Assembly: GCA_947561585.1 (NCBI GenBank)
Contig: CANNZV010000875.1
Location: 1-64,000 of the forward strand
Direction: 5' to 3'
From: Caprella mutica
Taxonomy: Eukaryota; Arthropoda; Malacostraca; Amphipoda; Caprellidae
Length of the DNA: 64,000 nt
How positions within the stretch are numbered: position 1 is the stretch's first letter; every line of letters begins with the position of its first letter. A program made the translations under genes and the position numbers. Below the pieces are notes generated by a model. The model was not told the origin of the DNA, did no database searches, and worked only from the letters and a program-made list of their open reading frames with translations. This document shows, in pieces, positions 33,733-44,882 of this stretch.

Positions 33733-33790
33733 ATAAATTAACTTTATTACGCAGGGAGCGTAATAAAGTCAACGAATCGAAAAATCTGTG
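33733..33790. repeat. Host hairpin disrupted by the non-LTR insertion
   Basis: 'actttattacgc' (33741-33752) pairs with 'gcgtaataaagt' (33758-33769). Joining the left flank of the retrotransposon (29821-29840) extends the arm ('gatttttaat...' against '...cgaaaaatc'). The original site was therefore an imperfect palindrome of about 60 bp that received the insertion. Confidence 0.65.
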
Positions 33791-35206
33791 AAATTTATGA
33801 AACATATGAAATTCATGTACCATCGCTTTGGTGCTATAAATTGCTTCATTTCATTTTTGCTTCTCGCCATTGAATCTGAATATCAACTAAGAATTCTCGC
33901 ACTGTCTCAATCTGCCCACCAATCGCTTTTCAAATGTGAACAGTCAAGACTCTTTTTGAGCGTGCACTTGCTCGTTGCCCGTGGTTGTGAGCTTCCAATG
34001 TGAGTGTCAATTTAAACGGAGCTTTACCGGTTGTCATTATCACGGTTGTGGGTCACAACCAGGCGATAGTTGACCGGCTGTAGGGGTGGTTTGGATACCG
34101 TGTAAGAGTTCTGGGAACTCGCAACTGGGTTGCTCTCCTCTTACATATATGATAGGTTAAGTAGTGCGAATCCCACTAGTTGGAGGTTCCCTTGTTAAGA
34201 AGGTATCTAAGCAATTAGCCACGTCTCCATATGTTATTATTAAGTGGCATTGTTTACTCCTGAACAAAGCTAGAGTGTGAAAAGCAATTATCTTTTGTCG
34301 GAAGGTTGACATCTTAAAAAAGTATTTAGGTAATTAGCCAAATTAGCTACGCCTCAAGATGTTATTTCTTTCGACGAATCAAAGCTCAAATTTACTAGAG
34401 TTTTATCATTAAAAGGCATTGTCACTCTTCCTTAAACAATGTTAATGTATTCAAATCAGCTAATTAGGGGTATTACCTAATATTAAATAGAAGGCGTTTT
34501 ATTAGGCATTCCTAATCGGGAACTATCATTCACTGCATATTTGTCTAAGAGTTAAAGTTAACAACAATATTTCATTGCTGCTGTTATAATAATAATACAT
34601 TTATACAATGCAATATTACACTACAAGTTGCATTACTCAGTTATTCAAATAAGGAATTTAAGGCACCTAATTATGAGTTGACAATTACTGCACGTTTTAT
34701 TCTAGAAATAAAACTTAACAAATATTTTCCCACTGATGTTAACATTATTAATATTTTATAATAATTATTAGTTTTTAATTATTTAATTTAGAACAATTAA
34801 ACTAATAAAGAATAATTAGTATTAGATACTTCTATCTAATAGACTCCATTAATCAGGATAGTTCACTACAAAGGACTTTATTATAAAGGAGTAGGAGTTG
34901 CACTGTAAATGATATGACAAGGGTTGAGGCTATATATCATCCCTGATATAGATATATCTGTTACAAATTGTATAATTTATGTTTCACTTTTATTGTGGGC
35001 TTTTTCCCCTGTGAATATTTATCATAGTAGCCAATTTTCCTTGAGATTTTTTTTTTACACAGGCATAATTGCTGTGGGATCTTTACTTTGTTGTTTTTAT
35101 CATGAGGGCACCATTTCCGGAAACCCAATTTAAAATATCCTATTAATTTTCATTATTTCCTATTATTAGACTTTCATTAACTCCTATCATTTTTTATCCA
35201 ATGCAG
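33791..35206. other. Intron upstream of T3-C
   Basis: 33830-34170 is less AT-rich and has a small palindrome 'ggttgtgggtcacaacc', but no frame or RNA fold that I trust. 34170-35206 is AT-rich. The last part ('ttttttatccaatgcag') matches the introns before the other C exons. Confidence 0.5.
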
Positions 35207-35311
35207 GTAGATGTAGCGGTTTCAAATGCAGCAATGGACAATGCATATCACCAAGAAACAAAAGATGTGATGGTAGTGGTGACTGTGATGATAACAGTGA
35301 TGAGGTGAACT
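35207..35311 (+). CDS. LDLa exon T3-C (triplet 3, type C)
   Basis: Type C module, 35 codons, phase 1-1, acceptor 'atgcag', donor 'AACT|gtaagt'. It encodes RCSGFKCSNGQC, ISPRNKRCDGSGDC, DDNSDEVN. The calcium-site residues are intact. It lies only 249 bp before T4-A, the shortest inter-triplet intron and so probably the ancestral spacing. Confidence 0.92.
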
Positions 35312-35560
35312 GTAAGTAACAGAAAAGACTTGGTTGTATCTATATATGTCTCTTGCTTTTTTAGTTTTTTTTAAATTTTAAATGGCTATTACATTTTGTC
35401 TTTAACAATGATTGTGCAAATATAAAAGGAAAGTTTTATAAAAAAATATATATCGAAAATTCGACGGTTGAAGAACTATAAGTATTATTTACTTATTATA
35501 TTCCCATACAATGGCATACATGCTATCATTAAAATTGAATAAAAATATTTTGCTGGTCAG

Positions 35561-35674
35561 GTGACAGATGCAATGGAGGCGCTTTTAAGTGTTCCAATGG
35601 ACGTAAATGTATTCCATCTAACTCTAGATGTAATGGATACAAGTACTGCGAAGACAATAGTGATAATAATAACT
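35561..35674 (+). CDS. LDLa exon T4-A (triplet 4, type A)
   Basis: Type A module, 38 codons, phase 1-1, acceptor 'ggtcag', donor 'AACT|gtaagt'. Six cysteines are kept, but the calcium loop is altered: the DC before the fifth cysteine reads YC, and SDE reads SDN (KYCEDNSDNNN). Two calcium ligands are therefore missing, and this module may fold poorly or bind no calcium. The frame is open and the splice sites are good. Confidence 0.87.
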
Positions 35675-36410
35675 GTAAGTATCATGTAAAAGATTTTAGT
35701 CTATTTGACCTTAATAAGGTACAATAAAATAAAATTATGCGAATATATATTAAATTTGAAAAGAGAACTCTATTATCAAATATTGGAATTACGAATTATA
35801 ATATAGTCGAAAACTTTGATACTGATAAATTAGGAAACAAATTGAGAAATTAAAGCAATCGAATTCTGAAATCACTGAAATCGACTGTAGACAATGTGGA
35901 AAATATTTTCCTCTCTCACACATATTCAACTAATAACACTGGTTTACAAAGAAATTGAGGCAAGCACAAAATTACCCGTTTTTACCTAATTTGGGGGTGC
36001 TGAATTCAAATTTGATATCCATATTTACTCATTAACTCTTGTTTTTAGATATGCATAGTGTGCATATTGTGCATATACGATACATAACGGCGTATATATG
36101 TACCTTCGAAGTTAATTCTAATATTGCGAGACTTATTGCTTATTTTCAATTGTTATGCATTAAATGTAAGTGATAGCATTACATAAGATATATAATTATT
36201 TATGTAAACAAATTTCAGAATTCAAATTGCACACTCTGTCCATCTAAATTACATACTCTGTCATCAAGTTTCTTTTCGAAGTTATTAAATACAGAGAGTA
36301 CCAATAGATTTGTATAATTTTTTTGTATAATTGAACTAAATTTAATAGGTACTTTATCTATTTTAATACTATAATTTACTTCGACCGATAATTTTTCATT
36401 CTCTGGCTAG
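35675..36410. other. Intron A-B of triplet 4
   Basis: AT-rich. The start ('ttttagtctatttgaccttaataag') is homologous to introns after the other A exons. No inserted element is certain; the extra length over T2 (736 against 341 bp) is unexplained. Confidence 0.6.
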
Positions 36411-36524
36411 GTGACGAATGTGTTGGAACCGCTTTTTACTGCCGTGATTCGCGAAAATGTATTGAATCAAATCACAAGTGTAATGGTGACAACGACTGCG
36501 GCGACTGGAGTGATGAAGAAGACT
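36411..36524 (+). CDS. LDLa exon T4-B (triplet 4, type B)
   Basis: Type B module, 38 codons, phase 1-1, acceptor 'ggctag', donor 'GACT|gtaagt'. It encodes [35 protein letters not shown]. The calcium ligands are complete. It is followed by the cleanest 21-bp donor array. Confidence 0.92.
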
Positions 36525-36645
36525 GTAAGTGTGATGAGAGAGAGTGTTAGTGTGCTGAGAGAGACTGTAAATGTGATGAAAGAGACTGTAGGTGTAATGA
36601 GAGAGCCTGTAAGTGTGATAAGAGAGACTGTGAATGGTATGAGGT
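36518..36645 (+). repeat. 21-bp exon-end/donor array after T4-B
   Basis: Six units of 21 bp. Donor-like sites fall exactly in register: GTAAGT after 36524, GTAAAT after 36566, GTAGGT after 36587 and GTAAGT after 36608 (offsets 0, 42, 63, 84). The exon frame stops at TAG 36548-36550, so use of the later donors would add a stop. Confidence 0.88.
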
Positions 36646-36798
36646 TTTCGAAAAATATCTAAAAAAATTAGCAGTTTTATTAGTCATCAAAATTTTCTGA
36701 AATATCCACTCGTGCTTACTATCTTTTGGAAGAAAAAGAAATCTTTTAATATTATATATGACTAAAATTTGTTTCTAATATTTTTCTATCTAATGCAG

Positions 36799-36903
36799 GT
36801 AAATGCAATGGTTTCAAATGTAGTAACAGACAATGTATATCACCAAATAACAAAAGATGTGATGGGAAAGGTGACTGTGATGATAACAGTGATGAAGTCG
36901 GCT
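36799..36903 (+). CDS. LDLa exon T4-C (triplet 4, type C)
   Basis: Type C module, 35 codons, phase 1-1, acceptor 'atgcag', donor 'GGCT|gtaagt'. It encodes KCNGFKCSNRQC, ISPNNKRCDGKGDC, DDNSDEVG. The calcium ligands are present. Degenerate copies of its 3' end recur downstream (36950-37000 and 41209-41515). Confidence 0.92.
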
Positions 36904-36949
36904 GTAAGTAATAGATAATACTTAGTTGTATCAAATCATGTCTCTTTAT

Positions 36950-37000
36950 GACTGGGACGATAACAATGATGGTGGGGACTGAAAGTAATAGATGAATATT
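36950..37000 (+). repeat. Partial copy of the C-exon 3' end
   Basis: 'tgactgggacgataacaatgatggtggggactgaaagtaatag' mirrors the end of exon C plus its donor. The donor has become GAAAGT and an acceptor is missing, so it is not an exon. Confidence 0.7.
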
Positions 37001-37142
37001 TGGTTGAATATACCCAGTTAAAAATAGACACAATAACAGGGTGTGTTAGAAGCATTTCACTGCAGAAAATGTCTACACTCTAAAGTAGTTAAAAAATCAA
37101 TTAATTCAATAAGAGGCCAAGGAATTTTGGCCCAATTATCCA

Positions 37143-37592
37143 GTAATGTAGAAGCTAGTGTCCAGTGATGGAGAATTTAGAGTGCAGGGATGGAGAAATT
37201 AGTGACCAGTGATGGAGCAGCTAGTGTCCAGTGCTGGAGAAGCTAGTGTCCAGTGATGGATAATCTAGTGTCCAGTGATGGATAATCTAGTGTCCAGTGT
37301 TGGAGAAGCTAGTGTCCAGTGATGGATAATCTAGTGTCCAGTGATGCAGAAGCTAGTGTCCAGTGGTGGAGAAGCTAATGTCTAGTGATGGAGAATCTCG
37401 TGTCCAATGTTGGAGGAACTCGTGTCCAGTGGTGGAGAAGCTAGTGTCTAGTGATGGAAATTCTAGTGTCTAGTGATGGAAATTCTAGTGCCCAATGAAT
37501 GAGATGGTAGTGTCCGGTGATGAAGAAGCTAATGTCCAGTGATGAAAAAGCTAATGTCCAGTGATGGAAGAGCTAGTTTTCAGTGATGGAGT
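37143..37592. repeat. 22-bp minisatellite
   Basis: About 20 copies of a 22-bp unit resembling 'gatggagaagctagtgtccagt', with variants 'gataatctag'. Non-coding. Confidence 0.92.
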
Positions 37593-38585
37593 ACCTACGT
37601 AGTATTCGTTGATAGAGAAGTGTCGTTTGCTTATTTTAGTAAGATGTAAAAGAATTTTCGCGGAAAAAAATAACTGAGTTACTTTAGATATTAGAAGCAA
37701 AAACCGTGAAGTTTAAAGTCAATATTCTGAGATTTGACACCGTTGCATAGGATTATGATTCACTCCAGGTAATAAATCATGTGCTTCTTTGCCATTATAT
37801 TGGCGACTTAGTTACATTTATTTTGAGCCCTTCAATTGTAAATGGAGAGAAATATCTAATTTTCCCTATGTTGCATTTTTTTGAGATTTATTGATAATTT
37901 AATTAATTTTGAAATAAATTTAGCTGAGATATGATGATAATTTGATCAATTTTGAGATAAATTTAGCTTCTTTTTTGTGAGACAAATTGATAGTTTTGGA
38001 ACCTAGCTGTTCCACTTATTTTTCATTATCTGCCAAAATAACATTGCAGTAGCCTGCCAGGAAAGAAAGCATGTCCATTCTCGCCTTTTTATTTGCAAAT
38101 TAATAACAAATCTTTTTGTGCCCTCCGTTTACAAATAGAGAGAAATATATGAATTTCTCATATGTTGCAATATTAGCTTCTTTTGGAGATAGCTGGAGGG
38201 ACAAATGGAGATTTTGTGACCATACTATTTTACATGGGATTCAGCGATGTTTTAGAGAGTGGCAAACTGTAACTTAATTTTGAGCCTTAAACAGAAATTC
38301 TGATCCAAGCCAATTCTGACTGATTTCTTTTTGATTTCAAGCCAAAAGTAATATGGGAACATGAACACTAGATATAACCGAGATTTGACCTTTAGAAATG
38401 TAAGCTATTTATGGCTGAAACTTTGTAAGCCTTCAACTGACCAAGCTAATTAATGTTTCAGAGTTCACAGTCACTTCTTTTATCACGCATTAAGAATTTG
38501 ACTAAAAAACTCTAACTCAAAAACTGTGAGTGGAGTAGCATTTTGCAATTGAAATAAATGAACTTTTCAGGAAAGCCAGATTTTA
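37593..38585. other. Intron stretch with a duplicated segment
   Basis: 37820-37990 and 38110-38200 share words ('acaaatagagagaaatat', 'gttgca', 'agcttctttt'), so part of this intron is an old internal duplication, echoed again near 38870-39010. No exon was seen. Confidence 0.45.
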
Positions 38586-38589
38586 ATGA

Positions 38590-38812
38590 AAAGGGAAAGT
38601 TACGAATTCTCGGACGGTTCCAAATTTTCGGTCACGTATGGAAAAAGTATATACCAACCTAATTATTATTTTTCAAATTTTATTTTAATTGGTAACTATG
38701 ATTAAGGCAGATTAGATACCAATTGAAATAAAAAATAAATAATTATTTCAAATCTTTTTTTTACGTCACCGAAAATGTGGAACCATCTTATAATTCGGAA
38801 ATTATCCTAGGT
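38590..38812. mobile_element. MITE-like element with ~40-bp imperfect TIRs
   Basis: The left end includes 'ggttccaaattttcggtcacgta' and the right end, reverse-complemented, 'ggttccacattttcggtgacgta'; similarity extends outward through 'cgaatt'. The middle is AT-rich and non-coding. The target duplication is unclear, so limits are approximate. Confidence 0.65.
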
Positions 38813-39780
38813 CCCTTTGAAGCCGAGTAAAATAGTATGGTTCTTAAACTTTACATTTGTCTCCAATTATATCATAAAGAAGCTGATTTATCTCTAAAAA
38901 CATCAAATCATCATAAATTTTCTCCAAAATAACATTGTAGACTTTATAACGTTAGAGTAAATCAGACATTCCTAATCCATTTGCAGCTTAAGGGCTCAAA
39001 ATAGCTGTCATTAACTCTGCAGATAAATGGCAAGAAAGGTCATGCTTTTTTACCTAGGATTAAAGCCTTGAATAGGCTTCCATTTTAACTACATACCTAT
39101 GTCTAATTATCTTAAAATTTTAAATATATTCCTACGTTACCATGTTAATCAGGTTACATGAAGGCTTGAAATCTTGAAAAATTATCTGAATAGACTAACA
39201 GTTATTCATATTAGAAAGTTAGATATTTCTTGCCATTTACAATAGAAAGAATCAAAATTGCACAATAATTTCCTTACCAGTAAATGGTGAGAAAGTAAAT
39301 ACTTAACTAGCTGTTTGTTAGGTACTTCATAACTTATTCTACGCAGTATAATTATTCTATGATAAAAAATCTTTACTGAGACACTGTCTTAAGACTATTT
39401 GTCGGACACTCTTATTGGAGATGGCTAGACATGAAGTTATGGCCTAGTACTGATCTTTTTGCGACAACTTCTTTTATCACATCTCCATTCAAATACCCTA
39501 GCATGTTTAACTTCCATCAGGTGATGGTTTTTAAATTCTTTTGAAGATGAAACTACTCCATAAATTTGAAAAGTTCTGATGGCTTCTTCTTCAGTTGTTT
39601 CAAAAACTTATCTTAACGATGGCATGATTGAGACAAGCTTATAAATGATTGAAAAAAATAGTTATTTATGATAAACCTATCTAAATATACTCTGAACTTG
39701 GTACCATATATACAGATATATATATTTTATTTTTTGAAGTGGTTTGTTGATTTTAGAAAAGTTCCGCAGTTTCAGCAGTA
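38813..39780. other. Intron stretch, nothing recognised
   Basis: AT-rich; no frame or repeat supported apart from short words shared with 37820-38200. Confidence 0.45.
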
Positions 39781-40984
39781 GGGAAGCAGTGTGCACGTAC
39801 AATTGGCCGAATGACACTTGGCTGATGGACACTTGGCCCAAGTATATTTGGCCGAACGGACATTTGGCCGAAAAAAACTTTCATTCAATGTAAATCCATC
39901 TTACGAACTGCAGCCTCCGTTTAATTGAACTATAATTTATATTTTCTTGGAATTAAAAGTTATTTTATAAAAAGGAAACTAAATTATAATATGGACATAA
40001 TGTGTATCCATATTACAAATTACAGCCTCCGGTTAATTCAATAAATGCTGTTTTCTTTCCATCGAATTTAAAGTTATTTTATAAAAAGGAAAATTGATTT
40101 TAATATGTTCATAATGTGTATCCTTATTACGAACTGCAAGCATTTATTGCTCAACAATTTGAATTCATCCCTAATCCAGAAAGTTTTCATATTATACTAG
40201 AGACAGCAAGCTGTTCAGTGATACCAGGAAGGTCTTAAAATGGATTTTGCACTCAATATTTCTTCAGTGCCCAGAGTGACGCAATAGGTGGAGTAGTGAC
40301 ACAGCTCGCCCCGTCAGATGTATATAATTTGCAATGATGATTAATTAGATTAATATTGTTTTAAATTTATTGGGAACAATTTTAAAGGTTTTCAAAAACA
40401 ATAATTTAGTATTTTGAATTTATTGCAGTGTGGTATCATGATTACAAAAGAGAGTGATAAAAGTTATTCAAATTGAACATTAATATAAAATAAATGATCT
40501 TCAAAGTGCAATTGAAGATATTTCAAGAATATCTTTTGTATCTATCTATACTATCACATGTTGAGAGGAAAAATCCAGCACCTCCTGTAATTACATGGAG
40601 TTAATATTATAGAGTCTTTGACGTAATATTATATACACAGCAGTCACGTGGTCCCAAAATTGGTTGCACCCATAGCGTCCTCCCAAGATGAGTAAAAATG
40701 TAAGCCACTGGCTCACCACTTACCCTAGTCATGGATTTCATCATAAATATAAGGGGTGGAAAAAAGCTTCTCTTCATACTTCTGAACTTTTTATCATTGG
40801 TTACTATATTATTGAAAGTTATTGTTTTTAATTTATTAAATGATATTACTATCCCATTTTTTCAAAATAAAGATAATTTGGCCAAATATCTTTTCTGCCA
40901 AATGTCCGTTTGGCCAAGTGTCCTTCGGCCAAATATCTTTCGTCCAAGTGTCATTTGGCTAAGTGTCTGTCAACCGGGAAGCAG
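39781..40984. mobile_element. Foldback element FB-B (TTGGCCGAA phrases)
   Basis: Arms at about 39800-39875 and 40878-40965 are inverted arrays of a 14-16-bp phrase ('ttggccgaatgacac', 'ttggctgatggacac', 'tttggccgaacggaca'). The core is about 1 kb, AT-rich and non-coding. A perfect 9-bp direct repeat GGGAAGCAG flanks the element (39781-39789, 40976-40984), giving 39790-40975 as the element. Same architecture as FB-A and FB-D with different primary sequence. Confidence 0.78.
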
Positions 40985-41208
40985 ATAATATGAGCAAACC
41001 GCTGCGCCTAAGTGGTCATTTCTGCATATACTCTGCCAAAACCTTTGCTCTCACTTTCATTTAGTGCTGCAAAAAGCTCTAAGGGAACTGCCCCGTTGTT
41101 GTGCCTATTTTTACCCGAGTTTACATATCTCTTTAAAACCTTTATGATAAGAAATGGAAAGAAAGTAATAGATAATATTTGTTTTTTTATATACGTACAT
41201 GTCTCTTT

Positions 41209-41515
41209 TCGACTGTGATGATAACAGTAATGAAGTGGACTGTAAATAATAAGTAATTCTTGGTTGTATCTTTACATGTTTCTTTATGACTGTGATGATA
41301 ATAATGTTGAAGTGGACTAAAATCCATATTTCTTTAAAACTGAGGTTATAACAGTGATGAAGTGGACTGCAAGTAATAAATAAAAATTGATTGTGTCTAT
41401 AAATGTCTTTCTATGACAATGATCATAAGAGTGATAAGTAATAGATAAGACTTGGTTTTATCTATACATGTATCGCTATGACTGGGATCATAACAATGAC
41501 GAAGAGAACTGTGCC
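41209..41515 (+). repeat. Five degenerate copies of the C-exon end plus donor
   Basis: Copies start near 41211, 41288, 41341, 41413 and 41480. Each resembles 'gactgtgatgataacagtgatgaagtggactgtaagtaat' followed by 'ttggttgtatctatacatgtct'. They match the end of exon C and the first ~50 bp of its intron. None has the 5' two thirds of an exon or an acceptor. The series continues that at 36904-37000, from which it is separated by about 4.1 kb. Confidence 0.82.
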
Positions 41516-41765
41516 ATATAACCCTGAAAATTGAAAATTAGTACATTAATTAATTTCAAGATTTGCCGCGGAAACTGGAAATTTCATATATATTTATACT
41601 ATATTAAATGGTAATACTAAAAGACCATTATGTAAGTGCTGTACAATTTGAAATTAAATAGCATTAACTGTAATTTACCATTATTAATCCACCGCATATG
41701 CCTATTACAATCAGTGTGTTTCAACAATTTTGATATTTTCAGTGGCTTTTATTCATAGTTATACT
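41516..41765. other. Intron stretch before the Tc1/mariner relic
   Basis: AT-rich; nothing recognised. Confidence 0.45.
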
Positions 41766-41769
41766 GACA

Positions 41770-42990
41770 AAAAAAAAGCATACACCCAAATGTTCGAGAA
41801 GAGTGGATTTTTAATGATTAATAACAAGAAATACATATTATAGAAGGTGCTGGAAGTGGCTTCCAATTTGCTGCACACAGATATTCGCCCACTTCAAATC
41901 ATTAAGTGCTACACTCTGAATGACCTTCTCGCAATGTTCTTCTGAAAATATCTTCACAACATTAATAAGTTCGTCCACTATAGTTGGTTTTGCAGAATAC
42001 GCTTCTTTTTGAGCAAAGGCCCAATTATAAAAATCTGGAGTATGCGCTGGCCACGCAATCTGTGTCTCACGGCTGATGACTCTGCCTCCAAACTAGTTCA
42101 ACAGGAATTCTTTGGCAGCAGTGGTGCAATGAGCAGGAGCACCGTCCTGCATCCACCATAAACCACATGAAAGAAAGGTGGGCCACATATTTTCCTGCAG
42201 CAACTTATGGTAGCAGTCTCCATTCACTATCTTGCGTCTTCTATTTTCATCCATAAAGGCATGAATGACTGGCACTTTACCTTTAACAATAGAAACGAAA
42301 AGCATAACCTTCTCATCATTTCTATTGTTAGATTCGACAATCTCATTGGGATTAGTAAGAGACCAAGTACCATCATTCTTCCTGTGGGGCCTTGATTCAA
42401 GCAAAAAAAAATTTCATTGGTCCAGATAACTTTCAACACAAATCCAAAAGCCACCGGCAGAATTTGAGTCGCTGTTCCTTATGGGCTTCCGTTATTGGAT
42501 GGACAACCATACCAAGATAGACCGCAAGGTCTTTCTTAAGAATTTTCCAATAAGTAGTTGATGAAATATCGAAAATATGCGCTCATTTCAGGACTGAGCT
42601 TCTTGATTTTACATCCAAAAATGTTCTGACTTCTTCGACTTTTTCTGGCGTTCTCTTTGTGGACCTGATTTCTTCTTTCGAAAATTTGTTCCATTCTTGT
42701 CAAAATCCCGATCTATTCTTGTCAAATAAAACAATTTGAACTGTTCTCTTGCTCTTCCAGATATCTTGTACTCCTGTAGAAACAGACGTCTGATCATTGC
42801 TGGCGAAGATGTTGTCCCGAATGCTTTAATTATAAACTTTTTCTGTTCATGGTTTCTTTTGAAATATAACAAAAGTAGCAAATTAGTAAAGAATTATGAA
42901 TAAATTTTACAAAATGATAACAAATATGCATATTAAAAAGTTTAGAACTTATAAGTTTCTCTATCAGATATCTACTTTAATCAGTTTTTT
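41770..42990 (-). mobile_element. Tc1/mariner-superfamily transposon relic
   Basis: A minus-strand transposase is recognisable from about 42881 to 41860, flanked by AT-rich ends. Terminal inverted repeats could not be defined with confidence, so the limits are approximate. It lies in the T4-C to T5-A intron. Confidence 0.75.
41860..42881 (-). pseudogene. Tc1/mariner transposase, frameshifted
   Basis: The N-terminal part (42881-42609) is basic and looks like a paired helix-turn-helix domain (ITSPAMIRRLF-like, then GRAREQF). The catalytic part has VIWTNEIFFCLN (the usual Asp of WTDE is Asn), then LWWMQDGAPAHCTTAA with the second Asp. Downstream frames near 42090-41860 read like the end of the domain (ETQIAWPAHTPDF, then QIGSHFQHLL). 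Several frameshifts and the altered first Asp show that it is inactive. Confidence 0.8.
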
Positions 42991-43402
42991 TATGTAACTT
43001 TTTTGCAAACACGTTTTCTTTTTATGCTCCCAATGCGATGTCATACATGTGCATTAATGCCTATGCTTCTTTGGCTATTGTCATGAGAGCTTCAGATATC
43101 TTTTTCTCCCATCACTGCTTATTACAAAGTGAAACAAAATGGTGACCATATGTGTGTCATTTACTTATTACGGAATTGTGAAGGAAAAATACTACAGTTG
43201 AATACTGAAATAGTAATGATAAAATGTGAAAAAATTGAGGTCGAATACTAAAAGTATTTAAATAGAATACTGACTATACCAAATATTTTCCTCTTCCACC
43301 AATATTTAACTCATAATTAACGTATATTAATAAATTATTATTGTCCTCTTCTAATACTAAAATTAACTTCGACAAATACAGTAACTTATATTTTCTGGTC
43401 AG
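42991..43402. other. Intron upstream of T5-A
   Basis: The last 200 bp ('ccaccaatatttaactcataa', 'ttttctggtcag') match introns before other A/B exons. No other feature. Confidence 0.55.
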
Positions 43403-43516
43403 GTGACGAGTGTAATGGAGGCGCTTTCAAGTGTCTCAATAAACGTAAATGTATTCCATCCAGCTCTAGATGTAATGGTTACGACGACTGCGGTGACGAT
43501 AGTGATGAGAAAGACT
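43403..43516 (+). CDS. LDLa exon T5-A (triplet 5, type A)
   Basis: Type A module, 38 codons, phase 1-1, acceptor 'ggtcag', donor 'GACT|gtgagt'. It encodes [32 protein letters not shown], with all six cysteines and the acidic calcium ligands. It shares the GTGAGT donor and the [10 protein letters not shown] start with T3-A, so T3 and T5 may be sister copies. Confidence 0.92.
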
Positions 43517-44760
43517 GTGAGTATGATGAAAAAAATTGGGTTAAATCTACCTTACTTAGGAGACAAAATTAGAAAATTATGGAATCAAGCAAACAGTACA
43601 ATATAATTATGGAATTTTCAAATTTAATATAGTCTAAAACTTATATTGATTTATGAAGATACTAAGGTTAATTATTGAAGTTTTTTTATTTTTTTTTCAT
43701 TTTCCGAAATACTATATTTTGTATTATATTTATGATGTGTATATATTTTACATTATATATAATTTACATATATTCTGCTATATAAAAATTCTGCTATATA
43801 AAAAAAGAAATGAATGGATTAACATATGCATTTTTTTCTCTTGCTAGCCTGCAACAGTAAAATATAGTTTAATTATTTAAAGTTATCGAACTTTTCCATT
43901 TTTATTTTTGAACTCATAATTAAATATTATTATTTACTTCTATTGCAATTACTTTTTTCTTTCTCACCTGTCCGAAAATGTAGAACTAACCAATAACTTG
44001 GAGTTAATTCCACAAAAAAAATAAGATAATTACTGTTGGTTGTATGTGACAATTATATTAATCAAAGTATCAAACTAATTACTAACCTACTCTGAATGAG
44101 AAAATGTTATGGTTTAATTTCTAAAATTTCAATTCATTTACTATTTTGAACTTTTAATCAAAGTATCAAATGATTCTGGCAATAAACACTTTAATATTCT
44201 ATAGTGAATAGGTAATTAGTAGAACCTCTGCACAAATTTCTTTTTTCTAACTCATAGAATATGAAATGTTTCAGGAGTAACAATTATATATTAACTTGAA
44301 AAATACCCCGTTCTTATTAACATTTGTAATAAGACTGAGTAGTGATTTTGGTAATAGAAGCGGAGCCTCTCTGTAAGAAATCAGCTGATACATTATGGAT
44401 ACACTTCGTGCCAACTCTCTGTTGTGAGTTATTAAGAAATCAGTGATAAATTCTTCAACATCATACCTCAGCTCTCAAATGAGCCACACATATATTCTTG
44501 TTAGAAGCATGTTATTTCAGTTTCATATTTTATATACTCATAACTCATTAATTAATGAAAAAAATTGAACGAGTTTAATAACATAAAGTCTGTCAACCTG
44601 TTCAGCATATCTTAAAACGATAAACATATTTTATGTGTTCATACGAACAATTTCTGCTTGAATCACTACAATAATATCAAATATTTACACCAGGCTATTA
44701 ACGTACTATGTGAAAAATAGAATGAAATAAATCTCGTATACACTTCAAAATACAAAATAA
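43517..44760. other. Intron A-B of triplet 5, first part
   Basis: AT-rich, with a long T-tract near 43680 and an (AT)-rich block at 43720-43800. A string near 43975 ('gtccgaaaatgtagaac') recalls the 38.6-kb MITE end but has no partner. No exon. Confidence 0.5.
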
Positions 44761-44764
44761 AGCT

Positions 44765-44882
44765 ATTCATGGACGAATTGTCCGTGGATGAAATTTCCGT
44801 GGTGAGATGTGCGTTGGACGAAATATTCGTGGACGTATTGTCAATGGACGAAATGTCCTCGGACGAAATATCATCGACCCTG
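44765..44882. repeat. 15-bp phrase array 'tggacgaaatgtccg' (FB-C)
   Basis: Seven to eight units of about 15 bp ('gaattgtccgtggat', 'gaaatttccgtggt', 'gaaatattcgtggac'). This looks like one arm of a phrase-type foldback element. No inverted partner was found in the window. Confidence 0.65.

Larger units (their letters stand above)
29829..33744 (-). mobile_element. APE-type non-LTR retrotransposon with 12-bp TSD
   Basis: Minus-strand element 29841-33732 (3,892 bp) between perfect direct repeats ATAAATTAACTT (29829-29840, 33733-33744). The 3' end is a (CAA)n tail (plus-strand TTG repeats at 29841-29860); the 5' end begins CCTGTCCTGGGAGG. One long frame, now frameshifted, encodes a Cys/His N-terminal motif, an AP-type endonuclease, RT and a C-terminal finger. 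The plus strand is GT-rich, unlike the AT-rich surroundings. It resembles Jockey/I/Ingi-type families; the exact clade is not determined. Confidence 0.9.

Noticed and set aside
34150..34200. tRNA T-arm-like word 'agtgcgaatcccact'.
   Set aside because: No matching A-box or acceptor stem at the right distance; not a tRNA gene.
36411..36662. 83-codon frame with VSVMRET heptads.
   Set aside because: Wrong frame of exon T4-B plus the 21-bp array; the LDLa frame has the cysteine pattern and clean splice sites.
43950..44010. Second copy of the 38.6-kb MITE end ('gtccgaaaatgtagaac').
   Set aside because: Only one short, diverged end; no inverted partner nearby.
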